DNA of 64,000 nucleotides, taken from the NCBI GenBank assembly GCA_002412495.1, contig DHVE01000021.1, forward strand, positions 19,928 to 83,927, written 5' to 3'. Positions 43,036 through 52,183 of this stretch are shown piece after piece. The notes under the pieces were generated by a model, which did not search any database, was not told the origin of the DNA, and saw only the letters and a program-made list of their open reading frames with translations. A program made the position numbers and the translations under genes. The DNA comes from Betaproteobacteria bacterium UBA5216 (GTDB lineage Bacteria > Pseudomonadota > Gammaproteobacteria > Burkholderiales > SG8-41). The stretch's first letter is position 1, and every line of letters starts with the position of its first letter.

Positions 43036-44264
43036 GTCGGTGCGGATGATTTGTCGTGCGGGTCGTATTGTAATCCGCCGTAAAGCAAGCCCGTGAGCCA
43101 CGCGTAAAACAGTCCCTCGGTGTGATCGAGCAGGAATGAGTTCAGCATGCAACCGATGACCATGGTAATGATCAGGCCGCGAGCGAGTCCGCGGTACATC
43201 GGCGTTGGCAAACGCGCGGCAAGGCGCCACTGGAACACGAACAGCGCGACGAGCAGAATAGCGCCGAGGACGCCCACTTGAACGGCAAGATGCAGGAACT
43301 CGTTATGGGGATTGTGGGTTTCGGCTTTTCCGGTGCCCGCCACTTGCGCCGCATAGGCCCTTGGAAATCCGCCTGTGCCAACGCCCGTCAGGGGATGTCG
43401 AGCGGCTATGGCCAGGGAGTTTTGGTAGAACTCCAAGCGTAGGCCGGTGGATGTGGTGGATTTGTCGTCGGCACGCCAGTCTTGCAATTCCATTTTAATC
43501 TTGTTCAGGCGCTCGTGAAATGCACTTGGAATAGAAATCCCGATTACCAGTACTGCCGATATTACAAGCATCGTCCCGACGGTTTCACGCTTTCCAAGAT
43601 ACTTCCAAACGGCGAACAGAGATAGCGCGACTAGAACAAGATAACCGGTCGCGCCCTGCACCATGAAGATTACATTTATTACAGCCAGCAAAGCGAATCC
43701 GTACCAAAAAATTCGCATTCGTGGATTATGGGAGGTGTACCCCAACCATAAAAACAGAACAGCGCCGAATGCCACCAGCAGGTTGTGCGTCAATTTCAGC
43801 TTTAATACGGTGGGCGAACTGACGGTACCGGAAATAAACGGCAGCTTAGGAAGCAGTCCAAACCGAATCAGGTACGACAAAATAATAATCCCGACCAATG
43901 AAAATGCCAACGCGTATAACGCGCGCGCGCGAATCCCCTCCATTCTAAAGATCATTATTAGCACGGGAATGCAAAGCAGATCGGCATACTTTGAGAGACA
44001 GGAAAGCGCTTCTTGCCGCGATGCATCGCCATACACGATGCCGATCATGAGTAGTAGATAAAGTGAAACAGAAAGCAGTGCAACAGGATTAATGAGGGTT
44101 ATCCGCGCGGTGGCCCGAACCTGTCCTGAAAATGCCCAAGCCGCAAGAGTCAGGGCGATCAGAAAATTATCCAGCGCGGTAGATACTGGAATGGATGCAC
44201 CGAGTGCAATAGCACTCCACTGCGATGCCTGACGCGCATGACGAATGATAATTTCACGCACCAT
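43032..44264 (-). CDS. O-antigen ligase/polymerase (WaaL/Wzy family)
   Basis: A 410-residue membrane protein with about ten or more hydrophobic helices and a large periplasmic loop containing HPLTGVGTGGFPRAYA and AETHNPHNEFLHLAVQVGVLG, the Wzy_C signature. Such proteins ligate or polymerise lipid-linked O-units. WaaL versus Wzy cannot be decided by eye. It overlaps the dehydratase gene by 11 bases. Confidence 0.88.
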   Translation of the reverse strand: MVREIIIRHARQASQWSAIALGASIPVSTALDNFLIALTLAAWAFSGQVRATARITLINPVALLSVSLYLLLMIGIVYGDASRQEALSCLSKYADLLCIPVLIMIFRMEGIRARALYALAFSLVGIIILSYLIRFGLLPKLPFISGTVSSPTVLKLKLTHNLLVAFGAVLFLWLGYTSHNPRMRIFWYGFALLAVINVIFMVQGATGYLVLVALSLFAVWKYLGKRETVGTMLVISAVLVIGISIPSAFHERLNKIKMELQDWRADDKSTTSTGLRLEFYQNSLAIAARHPLTGVGTGGFPRAYAAQVAGTGKAETHNPHNEFLHLAVQVGVLGAILLVALFVFQWRLAARLPTPMYRGLARGLIITMVIGCMLNSFLLDHTEGLFYAWLTGLLYGGLQYDPHDKSSAPT

Positions 44265-46089
44265 GCGGGGTTTGAGGCGTGTATTCCGGAACGTGTCTGG
44301 CCAGCGCTTTCTTGACCGCCTCGTTATCGGACACGTCAGGATTTTTTTCCAACCAGTGATCGATTTGGATTAACCATTGTGCGTTTTCGTGGCGAGCTTG
44401 TGCCACGTGGAGCTTGGGATGTGGCGTGGGCAGTGTGTTTTCTCCGTCCGCGAGCACTTCTTCATACAATTTTTCGCCGGGCCGCAATCCAGTGTAGGTA
44501 ATTGCTATCTCGTCTTCCGTATAGCCCGACAAGCGAATCATCTCGCGGGCGAGGTCCGCGATTCTTACAGGCTCGCCCATGTCCATAACTAAAATTTCCC
44601 CCCCCTTCCCCATCAGCCCGGCTTGTAGCAATAATTGCACGGCCTCGGGTATCGACATGAAAAACCGCGTGATTTCGGGGTGTGTGACGGTAACAGGCCC
44701 GCCCTTGAGAATTTGATCGCGGAATTTTGGAATCACGCTACCGGTGGACCCCAGTACGTTCCCGAAACGTACCATAACAAACTGGGTGCCGCTGGTTTGT
44801 TGCAGCGACTGACACACCATCTCCGCCAGCCGTTTGCTCGCGCCCATTACATTCGTTGGATTAACCGCCTTGTCGGTCGATACCAACACGAATTTTTCAA
44901 CCCCGGAATTGATGGCGGCTTGCGCCAATACGCGCGTGCCAAGTACGTTATTTAATATTGCCTGCCACGCATTTTCAATTTCCATCAATGGAACATGCTT
45001 GTAGGCTGCTGCATGAAAAATGACGTTGGGTCTATACCGTCGTATCAGATCGTCAACACGGCTTTCATCTTTTACGTCTCCAATTGCGAAAACCAGCTTA
45101 AGTTGGGGATGATTCTCCACGAACTCCTGTTCGATGCTGTAGAGGCCAAATTCATTGATCTCCAGCAGAATTAATTGTTTGGGATTAAAGCGTGCAAGTT
45201 GCCGGCATAACTCACTTCCAATGGACCCTCCCGCGCCAGTAACCAGCACAACGTGATCTGCAATCCAGTCGCGCAGGCCTCGTGTGTCGAGCGTGACTGG
45301 GTCGCGTCCCAGCAGGTCATCGAGCTCGACATGTCGAATTTGGGATACAGTAACCTTGCCGCTTAGCAAGTCGTCAAATGACGGAACGGTCTGTACTTGC
45401 AAGCCAGCACGACTACAAGCGTCCACGGCGATTCTGCGCTGCGTGTGAGATGCCTCTGGCATGGCGATAATGGCTTGTGTAACCTGCAATTTCTCTTTCC
45501 ATGCCGATAACTCGGTCAGATCGCCGAGCACTCGTACTCCATGAAGCTCGCTGCCTTTCATTCCATTATCGAAATTAAAAACCCCCGCGACCTTCCATTG
45601 CGGGCTTCGCGCTAATTCCATAACCAGTCCCGCCGCGGCATCGGCGACGCCAATAACAAAGACCGGGTTACGATCATGCGCAATAAACCCTGCCAGCCGT
45701 TTTTCCTTCCAAGCACGATAAGCGAGTCGGTTTCCACCCATTATGATTAATAGAATTACCGGACTCATGATGAGCACGGACCTGGGCACGCTAATTTGGG
45801 CCATAAACAGTAGAGCGGGAGCCGTGGCAGCAATCAGGATAACGGAAAGAAGTATCCTGCGCAGATCCGGCAGACTTGCAAATCTCCAAGTTCCGCGATA
45901 CAGCCCAAAACCCACGCATGCCGCCATATGTGTCGGTAATATCCAAAGCAAAGATTGCCACGCAAGGGCAAGATAGTAATCGGACATATCTGGGTTAAGC
46001 CGCAGCCAAAATGCCCCAAACCACGCCACCGGGAAGGCCAGGAAGTCATGCAATATTGCGAGCATGCGACGCCACGGCAGTCGAGTCAC
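44254..46089 (-). CDS. Membrane-bound nucleotide-sugar 4,6-dehydratase (WbpM/FlaA1-like)
   Basis: A 611-residue protein. An N-terminal membrane part of about four helices is followed by a Rossmann-like domain and an SDR domain with VLVTGAGGSIGSELCRQL. The catalytic segment is ...VSTDKAVNPTNVMGASKR: Met replaces Tyr, as in the Ser-Met-Lys triad of WbpM-type enzymes. It likely makes UDP-4-keto-6-deoxy-GlcNAc, precursor of QuiNAc, FucNAc or bacillosamine. Confidence 0.93.
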   Translation of the reverse strand: MTRLPWRRMLAILHDFLAFPVAWFGAFWLRLNPDMSDYYLALAWQSLLWILPTHMAACVGFGLYRGTWRFASLPDLRRILLSVILIAATAPALLFMAQISVPRSVLIMSPVILLIIMGGNRLAYRAWKEKRLAGFIAHDRNPVFVIGVADAAAGLVMELARSPQWKVAGVFNFDNGMKGSELHGVRVLGDLTELSAWKEKLQVTQAIIAMPEASHTQRRIAVDACSRAGLQVQTVPSFDDLLSGKVTVSQIRHVELDDLLGRDPVTLDTRGLRDWIADHVVLVTGAGGSIGSELCRQLARFNPKQLILLEINEFGLYSIEQEFVENHPQLKLVFAIGDVKDESRVDDLIRRYRPNVIFHAAAYKHVPLMEIENAWQAILNNVLGTRVLAQAAINSGVEKFVLVSTDKAVNPTNVMGASKRLAEMVCQSLQQTSGTQFVMVRFGNVLGSTGSVIPKFRDQILKGGPVTVTHPEITRFFMSIPEAVQLLLQAGLMGKGGEILVMDMGEPVRIADLAREMIRLSGYTEDEIAITYTGLRPGEKLYEEVLADGENTLPTPHPKLHVAQARHENAQWLIQIDHWLEKNPDVSDNEAVKKALARHVPEYTPQTPHGA

Positions 46090-47069
46090 GGCTTAGCGCC
46101 TCGCGCTCTTGACCATGCGGATGAAATGGCAATTATGAGAACTGCATACGAACACAGAAGCAATGTGGACACGACCAGGGTGATTGACGGAAAGCGCAAT
46201 ATGACTAAACCCGCCACGACGCAGATTGCCATGAGCAAGTACTCCGCTAATGCGGTATTTCGATGTCCCCAGCCCAATTGCACCAATCGCTGGTAATAAT
46301 GATCGCGATGTGCGTGCCAAATTCGATGGCCGCAAAACAATCTGCGAACCAGTGTCAAGGTGGCATCGACAACAAAAGGCGAGAAAACCAGTACGGGAAA
46401 CCAAAGTGACCAATAGCCCTTTGTGTATCCTGTTAGTCCGAATGCGCCGGCGAGGTAGCCGAGCGGTATGGATCCGGCGTCTCCCAAAAATACCTTCGCT
46501 GGGTGGAAATTAAAGATCAAAAATGCCATAGCTGCCGCACAAATACTAAAATTTAGCAATGCAAAACCCGTATTGCCCGCTATCCAAGATGCGACGCCAT
46601 AAGCAAAAAAACCAAACATTGCCATGCCGCCCGCAAGGCCATCCGAGCCATCCATAAAGTTATACAGGTTGATCATCCAGCAGATCGCTAATGCCGCAAT
46701 AGGAGTAGTCCACCACGCCGAGGTGTCCCATAGCGCTTGATACGACACCGCTGTCGCGGCAACCAGATGCACGAACAATCGTAACAGGATAGAAACTCCG
46801 CGCGCGTCGTCCAAGCACGATACAAGGCATAGAAGCAACAAGCAAACCCAAACGACCATACCTGTGCCCGGCGTGAGCAAAGTCCACGCGAACGAAATCC
46901 CTGCAAGCAGTCCAATCCCGCCGACCCGCGGAACCGGGTGCAGATGTAGCGAACGTTCATTCGGATGATCCAGCACTTTCCACACGATGCGGCCTCGAAC
47001 CAGCCACCAAAGTAATACTAGCGTTGTGGAAAACGCTACGAGCGGCACCCAGTGGGCGGATGACACCAT
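46086..47069 (-). CDS. Undecaprenyl-phosphate sugar-1-P transferase (WecA/WbpL-like, GT4-type)
   Basis: A 327-residue polytopic protein, MraY/WecA family. NLYNFMDGSDGLAGG is the Mg-binding DDx-type region and HPAKVFLGDAGSIPLGY another family block. It begins the lipid-linked glycan on the cytoplasmic face. The ATG at 47069 is preferred over a TTG at 47096 that would overlap the upstream epimerase; no strong Shine-Dalgarno separates them. It pairs with the next epimerase, as WbpL does with WbpV/WbpK. Confidence 0.9.
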   Translation of the reverse strand: MVSSAHWVPLVAFSTTLVLLWWLVRGRIVWKVLDHPNERSLHLHPVPRVGGIGLLAGISFAWTLLTPGTGMVVWVCLLLLCLVSCLDDARGVSILLRLFVHLVAATAVSYQALWDTSAWWTTPIAALAICWMINLYNFMDGSDGLAGGMAMFGFFAYGVASWIAGNTGFALLNFSICAAAMAFLIFNFHPAKVFLGDAGSIPLGYLAGAFGLTGYTKGYWSLWFPVLVFSPFVVDATLTLVRRLFCGHRIWHAHRDHYYQRLVQLGWGHRNTALAEYLLMAICVVAGLVILRFPSITLVVSTLLLCSYAVLIIAISSAWSRARGAKP

Positions 47070-47073
47070 GAAA

Positions 47074-48030
47074 TTATTTCGCGCCGGATTTTTCAATAAG
47101 ATACGAATGATACCATCGCACGGTTTGATCCAGTCCTTGATCCAGTGAGAATGGAGGCGTCCAACAGAGTTCGCGCCTTATGAGAGAGCTATCAATCTGT
47201 AATGACGCCAAAAGCTTCGTGGCGTCCGCGTTCCGACCAAGAGCTGCCGCACCCAATCTCAGCAACGGTGGTGGAAAGGGGAACAATGTCGTGCTCACGC
47301 CCATGCGCGCGGAAAGTTGCCGGAACAAGTCAGGCGTTGATATATCCGTACCATCACTGACAAGGTAAGTCTTGCCCGCTGCTTGCGGCTGTGTGATGCA
47401 CGCAATCAATGCGGTCACCAAGTTTTCTATAAAAAGGAGACTGCGCGAGTTGTTAATGGAGGCGAATGGTAGAGGCCAGCCTCGCCGCGCGATATCAAGC
47501 AACCGCAAGAAGTTGCCACCTACCCATGGTCCGTACACGAGCGGAGGGCGCAGCACGACGATTTCCAGCACGCCCGATCTTGCTGTGCGAAAAAGCTCTT
47601 GTTCCGCCTCCCATTTGGAGATTCCGTACGGATCCGCAGGTAGGGGCGTGTCATTTTCGCTAAATGGCTCCCCTGTAGTGCATTCGCCATTGACCTTAAC
47701 GGAGCTAAGGTAAACCAAACGTTTTACCCCGGCAGCCATGCAGGCGCGGGCGAGATTCGCGGTGGCTTTGACGTTAACGCCGCGAAAATCCTTGATTGGG
47801 TCTTTAGATCGCTCTCGCAGCACATGCGTACGCGCCGCAAGGTGAACGACGCATGTCGCGTCTGTAACGGCTTTGTTCCAGTCCGTGCTTTCTCCGATCT
47901 CACCTATCGAAATGTCACCAGTTAATGCCGCGTTCCTCAAGACGCGCCGAAACCGCTGACCTGTGATTTCGAGCGCGCGGCACAGTGCGCGTCCGACGAA
48001 TCCATTGGCGCCGGTAATCAAAATTGTCAT
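47074..48030 (-). CDS. NAD-dependent sugar epimerase/reductase (WbpV/WbpK-like)
   Basis: A 318-residue SDR protein. Glycine motif ITGANGFVGRAL; catalytic PYGISKWEAE with Tyr and Lys intact. It has TSTDWNKAVTDATCVVHLAARTHV-like spacing seen in WbpV/WbpK (e.g. VVHLAARTHVL). It would reduce the 4-keto-6-deoxy product of the WbpM-like enzyme to UDP-QuiNAc or UDP-FucNAc, giving the donor for the adjacent WbpL-like transferase. Its 5' end faces the 48248 gene across a divergent 217-bp promoter region. Confidence 0.88.
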   Translation of the reverse strand: MTILITGANGFVGRALCRALEITGQRFRRVLRNAALTGDISIGEIGESTDWNKAVTDATCVVHLAARTHVLRERSKDPIKDFRGVNVKATANLARACMAAGVKRLVYLSSVKVNGECTTGEPFSENDTPLPADPYGISKWEAEQELFRTARSGVLEIVVLRPPLVYGPWVGGNFLRLLDIARRGWPLPFASINNSRSLLFIENLVTALIACITQPQAAGKTYLVSDGTDISTPDLFRQLSARMGVSTTLFPFPPPLLRLGAAALGRNADATKLLASLQIDSSLIRRELCWTPPFSLDQGLDQTVRWYHSYLIEKSGAK

Positions 48031-48247
48031 CGCATGATGCTTTGCGGAGTTTTTGCACGAGGTGGTGCCGTTCTCGCAATTGACGAATTCAATTGCCCCG
48101 ATTCTAGTCGGCCAAGCTCATGTAAAACGATATTTTCATGGCCTAACCCAGGCAAACTTATGCTAACATATTCAAGCTTTTCTGCTATTTTAACCTAGCC
48201 GAGTAATCCTACGGATTTCCTCGCGATTAATCGCACAATTCCCAGTT
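48031..48247. promoter_or_regulatory. Divergent promoter region of two glycan operons
   Basis: 217 bp of AT-richer DNA between the epimerase gene (minus) and the SIS gene (plus). A TTGACG hexamer near 48082 and TATGCTAACAT near 48160 resemble promoter parts but are not correctly spaced to each other, so I give no definite promoter. It must initiate both operons. Confidence 0.4.
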
Positions 48248-48829
48248 ATGCATACCAAACAATATTTTGAAGAAGTGAGTGTTGTTGCCAAAACCATCGA
48301 TATCGCTGCGGTTGACAAGCTGGTATCGGAATTGGTGGCGTTACGTAACCGAGGTGGTAGATTGTTTCTGTTGGGCGTCGGTGGCAGTGCGGCCAATTGC
48401 AGTCATGCCGTTAATGATTTTCGAAAGCTGTGCGGTATAGAGGCGTATACCCCCGTAGATAATGTTTCCGAGTTGACGGCGCGAACCAATGATGAGGGGT
48501 GGGATACCGTATTTGCCGCTTGGTTGCGCACAAGCAAGGCTAATTCCAACGATGCTGTATTTGTTTTTTCTGTTGGTGGTGGCGACGCACTGAAAAATGT
48601 CAGCGCCAACATTGTTCATGGACTAAAGGAAGCAAAATCCCGTGGGGTGAAGGTGATGGGGGTTGTCGGGCGCAACGGTGGATATACGAAGGAAGTCGGA
48701 GACGCGGTCGTGGTTATTCCGACCGTGGATCAATCGAGGGTTACTCCTCATACGGAGGCTTTTCAGGCCGTGGTTTGGCATTGCCTAGTTTCGCATCCCG
48801 CATTGCAGCAGGTTGCGACAAAATGGTGA
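48248..48829 (+). CDS. SIS-domain sugar-phosphate isomerase (GmhA-like, divergent)
   Basis: A 193-residue SIS protein. LFLLGVGGSAANCSH aligns with the GmhA loop. Compared with sedoheptulose-7-P isomerase of E. coli, the catalytic His is kept (H178), but the Glu65 position is Asp57 and the phosphate loop STSGNS reads SVGGGD. It likely isomerises a ketose phosphate to an aldose phosphate, with possibly changed substrate. It starts an 11-gene co-directional operon. Confidence 0.82.
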   Translation: MHTKQYFEEVSVVAKTIDIAAVDKLVSELVALRNRGGRLFLLGVGGSAANCSHAVNDFRKLCGIEAYTPVDNVSELTARTNDEGWDTVFAAWLRTSKANSNDAVFVFSVGGGDALKNVSANIVHGLKEAKSRGVKVMGVVGRNGGYTKEVGDAVVVIPTVDQSRVTPHTEAFQAVVWHCLVSHPALQQVATKW

Positions 48830-48865
48830 TTCATTAGCATCTGAAATATTGTTACCCCTGTTAAT

Positions 48866-49411
48866 GTGAGGCAAGCGATCTTTCTTGACCGCGACGGGGT
48901 CATCAATCGCGCAGTGGTTCGTGACGGTAAGCCTTATCCTCCTGCGGCCTTGGCTGATTTTGAATTGCTGCCTGGGGTGCCGTCAGCCATCCAATGCTTG
49001 CGCGATGCAGGTTTTCTGATCGTGGTTGTGACAAACCAGCCAGACGTCGCAACTGGAGTGCAGCGCAAGGAAGTGGTCGAGGCGATGCACCAAAAATTAG
49101 CGAGATTATGTGACGATATCAGGGTTTGCTATCACGTGGATGCGGACGGCTGCAACTGCAGAAAGCCAAAACCAGGCATGTTGCTTGATGCCGCGAAAGA
49201 TTGGAATATAGACTTGCGCGCGAGTGTGATGGTGGGGGATCGATGGCGCGATGTTGCTGCTGGAAAGTCTGCGGGCTGCTACACCTTGTTTATTGATTAT
49301 AATTACAGGGAGCGGCGCGCTGAAGGGCCGGACGCTGTGGTCGCGTCACTCGAAGAAGCGAGCAGGTGGATTCTACAGAAGTTCTTTCCAAACCGCGGGT
49401 ATTCAATATGA
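48866..49411 (+). CDS. HAD-IIIA bisphosphate phosphatase (GmhB-like)
   Basis: A 181-residue HAD hydrolase. FLDRDGVINRAV carries Asp8 and Asp10, TNQPDVATG is motif II, and CYHVDADGCNCRKPKPGM (C88, H90, C96, C98) matches the zinc site of GmhB. It would dephosphorylate a heptose-1,7-bisphosphate at C7. Start GTG at 48866. The stop overlaps the transaldolase start (ATGA). Confidence 0.9.
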   Translation: MRQAIFLDRDGVINRAVVRDGKPYPPAALADFELLPGVPSAIQCLRDAGFLIVVVTNQPDVATGVQRKEVVEAMHQKLARLCDDIRVCYHVDADGCNCRKPKPGMLLDAAKDWNIDLRASVMVGDRWRDVAAGKSAGCYTLFIDYNYRERRAEGPDAVVASLEEASRWILQKFFPNRGYSI

Positions 49412-50136
49412 ATAGCACATCAGGATTGAAGGTCAAGCTTTTTGCAGACGGTGCCGACTTGGTGGGTATCAAGGAAATGTATGCCAATCCCTTGATCAAA
49501 GGTTTTACCACCAATCCCACGCTTATGCGCAAGGCGGGCATAGAGGACTACAAACGATTTTCCTCAGACGTATTGCGACTGGTGCCGGACCGACCGGTTT
49601 CTCTTGAAGTATTTGCCGACGAATTCGATGAAATGGAGAAGCAGGCGCGCGAAATTGCTTCTTGGGGACACAACGTCAATGTAAAAATACCGGTTATGAA
49701 CACGCGCGGAGAGTTTTCCGGCCCGTTGGTGGCGCGGTTGTCAAATGCCGGCGTGAGCGTAAATGTCACAGCCATAATGACCTTGGAGCAGGTGCGCCGG
49801 ATAACCGATTGTCTTGCTCCCGGCACGCCAGCGATTGTATCGGTATTTGCCGGGCGTATCGCGGATACTGGACGCGATCCAGTGCCAATCATGGCAGAAG
49901 CTGTCAGGGTGATGAAATCCAAGCCTAAAGCGGAGTTGATCTGGGCGAGTCCACGCGAGTTATTGAACATTTTTCAAGCAGACGCTGTTGGCTGCCATAT
50001 CATCACCGCGACGAATGACATTTTGAAAAAACTCACTTTGGTTGGAAAGGACCTGGATGGGTATTCTTTGGAAACGGTCGAAATGTTCTATCGAGATGCG
50101 ATGGCGGCAGGCTACAAAATAGCCGCAGGCGTTTGA
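49408..50136 (+). CDS. Transaldolase-family protein
   Basis: A 242-residue protein of the transaldolase/FSA superfamily. KLFADGADL supplies an Asp (D14), IKGFTTNPTLMRKAG has the conserved TTNP (N36), and VNVKIPV contains the Schiff-base Lys93. It could make sedoheptulose-7-phosphate or another keto-sugar phosphate, feeding the SIS isomerase two genes upstream. ATG at 49408 was chosen over 49366, as the former overlaps the HAD stop. Confidence 0.87.
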   Translation: MNSTSGLKVKLFADGADLVGIKEMYANPLIKGFTTNPTLMRKAGIEDYKRFSSDVLRLVPDRPVSLEVFADEFDEMEKQAREIASWGHNVNVKIPVMNTRGEFSGPLVARLSNAGVSVNVTAIMTLEQVRRITDCLAPGTPAIVSVFAGRIADTGRDPVPIMAEAVRVMKSKPKAELIWASPRELLNIFQADAVGCHIITATNDILKKLTLVGKDLDGYSLETVEMFYRDAMAAGYKIAAGV

Positions 50137-50171
50137 CGTTATTCCGATTGGCAACTTGGGGATGATTAAAA

Positions 50172-51179
50172 ATGAGATTTAAGAATGTTTTGGTGACGGG
50201 CGGTACGGGGTATGTGGGCAGTCTGCTGGTTCCGCAATTGCTCGATGCTGGATGTAAAGTAACCGTGTATGACATCATGTATTTTGGGGATGATTTTTTG
50301 CCCAAGAAAAATCCCAACCTGACCGTGATCAAGGGCGATATCCGGGACATTGCAAAATTGTCTCAAGCGCTCAAGGGCATAGAGGCCGTTATTTCGCTAG
50401 CTTGCATTTCGAACGATGCTAGTTTTGAGCTTGACGAAAATCTCTCTACCTCAATCAATTTGGACGCTTTTGAGCCGATGGTGGTTGCAGCCAAGGCTGC
50501 AGGGGTCAAGCGATTTGTCTATGCGTCGTCGAGTTCGGTCTATGGAGTATCTGATTCGCCCGATGTCACTGAAGACCATCCATTGGTGCCGCTTACGCTC
50601 TACAACAAGTACAAGGGTATGTGCGAGCCGCTGCTGTTCAAGCATCAATCGCCGGATTTCGTGTGCGTTGCGATCCGTCCTGCCACGCTTTGCGGCTACG
50701 CCCCTCGCCAGCGCCTTGATCTTTCGGTAAATATCCTTACTAACCACGCCATCAATAACAAGAAAATAACGGTATTTGGCGGAGAACAGAAGCGCCCTAA
50801 TCTGCATGTGCAGGACATGGTGGATGTTTACCAACTCTTGCTGGAGGTTCCCGACGAGAAAATTGCCGGTGAAATATTCAATGCGGGTTTCCAAAATATG
50901 TCGATTATGGATATCGCAAAAATTGCCAAACGGGTGGTGCAGGAAGAGTTCCCTGAAAAAGGCGATATTCCCATAGTTACGACGCCAACCGACGACATCC
51001 GTTCTTATCATGTCAATTCCGACAAGATAACCCGTGTTCTGGGATTCCGGCCAAAACGTACTATTGAAGATGCCGTACGTGATCTGTGTGTTGCATTTAA
51101 AGCAGGCAAGCTACCGAATAGCCTAGATGACACGTTTTATTTTAATGTTCGCCGTTTGAAGGAAATCAAGGCCGCATGA
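50172..51179 (+). CDS. NAD-dependent sugar epimerase/dehydratase (SDR)
   Basis: A 335-residue extended SDR. FKNVLVTGGTGYVGSLLVPQL gives the NAD motif, RFVYASSSSVYG the Ser, and LTLYNKYKGMCE a normal Tyr-x3-Lys. It likely acts on a nucleotide-linked sugar, perhaps as a 4-epimerase or dehydratase. Its stop overlaps the next SDR gene by four bases, so the pair work in one operon. Confidence 0.88.
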   Translation: MRFKNVLVTGGTGYVGSLLVPQLLDAGCKVTVYDIMYFGDDFLPKKNPNLTVIKGDIRDIAKLSQALKGIEAVISLACISNDASFELDENLSTSINLDAFEPMVVAAKAAGVKRFVYASSSSVYGVSDSPDVTEDHPLVPLTLYNKYKGMCEPLLFKHQSPDFVCVAIRPATLCGYAPRQRLDLSVNILTNHAINNKKITVFGGEQKRPNLHVQDMVDVYQLLLEVPDEKIAGEIFNAGFQNMSIMDIAKIAKRVVQEEFPEKGDIPIVTTPTDDIRSYHVNSDKITRVLGFRPKRTIEDAVRDLCVAFKAGKLPNSLDDTFYFNVRRLKEIKAA

Positions 51180-52183
51180 CTTCACGCCCCGTTGCTGTTG
51201 TTACCGGTGGCGCCGGTTTTATTGGCAGCCACATGGTCGATCTGTTGATCGAAGAAGGATTCGACGTCAGGGTGATTGACAATCTGGTCGGCGGCCGGAC
51301 AGATAACCTAGTGCATTTAAGTAATGATCCAAGGCTAGTTCTCGAAGAGCGCGATATCCGTAGCTATCTCCCTGCTGATAAGCTGTTCGGTGGGGTCAAA
51401 TACGTGTTCCACTTCGCAGGAATCGGCGATATCGTTCCATCCATCGAGCGACCAGCGGAGTATATGTCCGCCAATGTCCTCGGTACCGTGCACATGTTGG
51501 AGTGTGCGCGGCATTGCAATGCGGCGAAATTCGTTTATGCGGCATCCTCTTCTTGTTATGGTCTTGCGCAAGTGCCGACTCGGGAGGACCACCCGATCAC
51601 ACCCCTTTATCCATATGCGCTCAGCAAGTTTCAGGGTGAACAAGCTTGTTTCCACTGGAAGCAAGTTTACGGACTGCCGGTTAATTCGATAAGGATTTTT
51701 AACGCGTACGGGACCCGCTCTCGCACGTCAGGCGCGTACGGTGCTGTGTTCGGCGTATTCCTGCGCCAGAAGCTGGCAGGCAAACCTTATACTGTGGTGG
51801 GCGATGGTACACAGAAGAGAGACTTTCTCTATGTGACGGACGTGGCACGGGCTTTCTTCATGGCAGCTCAAACAGAATGCGTGGGACGAGTATTTAACCT
51901 CGGCGCAGGGAATCCGCAATCAGTTAACAGGTTGATTGAGCTTTTGGGCGGTGAAAAGACATATATTCCGAAACGTCCGGGTGAGCCTGACGTTACTTGG
52001 GCTGACATCAATCGCATTTCCACCGAACTTGGCTGGAAGCCCGAGGTGACTTTCGAACAAGGTGTCGCGAACATCATTGCCAATATTGATTACTGGCGCA
52101 GTGCGCCTCTTTGGGATCCGGACTCGATTGCCCGTGCCACCAAGACTTGGTTTGAATTCATGACGCCGCAAGGAAAGCAATAA
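51176..52183 (+). CDS. NAD-dependent sugar epimerase/dehydratase (SDR)
   Basis: A 335-residue SDR of the UDP-glucose 4-epimerase type. PVAVVTGGAGFIGSHMVDLL is the cofactor motif, YAASSSCYGLAQ and LYPYALSKFQGEQ contain Ser and Tyr-x3-Lys. Exact substrate unknown, likely the nucleotide sugar of this operon. Its final base overlaps the kinase/transferase start (TAATGG). Confidence 0.88.
   Translation: MTSRPVAVVTGGAGFIGSHMVDLLIEEGFDVRVIDNLVGGRTDNLVHLSNDPRLVLEERDIRSYLPADKLFGGVKYVFHFAGIGDIVPSIERPAEYMSANVLGTVHMLECARHCNAAKFVYAASSSCYGLAQVPTREDHPITPLYPYALSKFQGEQACFHWKQVYGLPVNSIRIFNAYGTRSRTSGAYGAVFGVFLRQKLAGKPYTVVGDGTQKRDFLYVTDVARAFFMAAQTECVGRVFNLGAGNPQSVNRLIELLGGEKTYIPKRPGEPDVTWADINRISTELGWKPEVTFEQGVANIIANIDYWRSAPLWDPDSIARATKTWFEFMTPQGKQ

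Noticed and set aside
43663..44061. 132-residue plus-strand frame in the ligase gene
   Set aside because: Antisense to a well-supported membrane protein with Wzy_C motif; no domain of its own.
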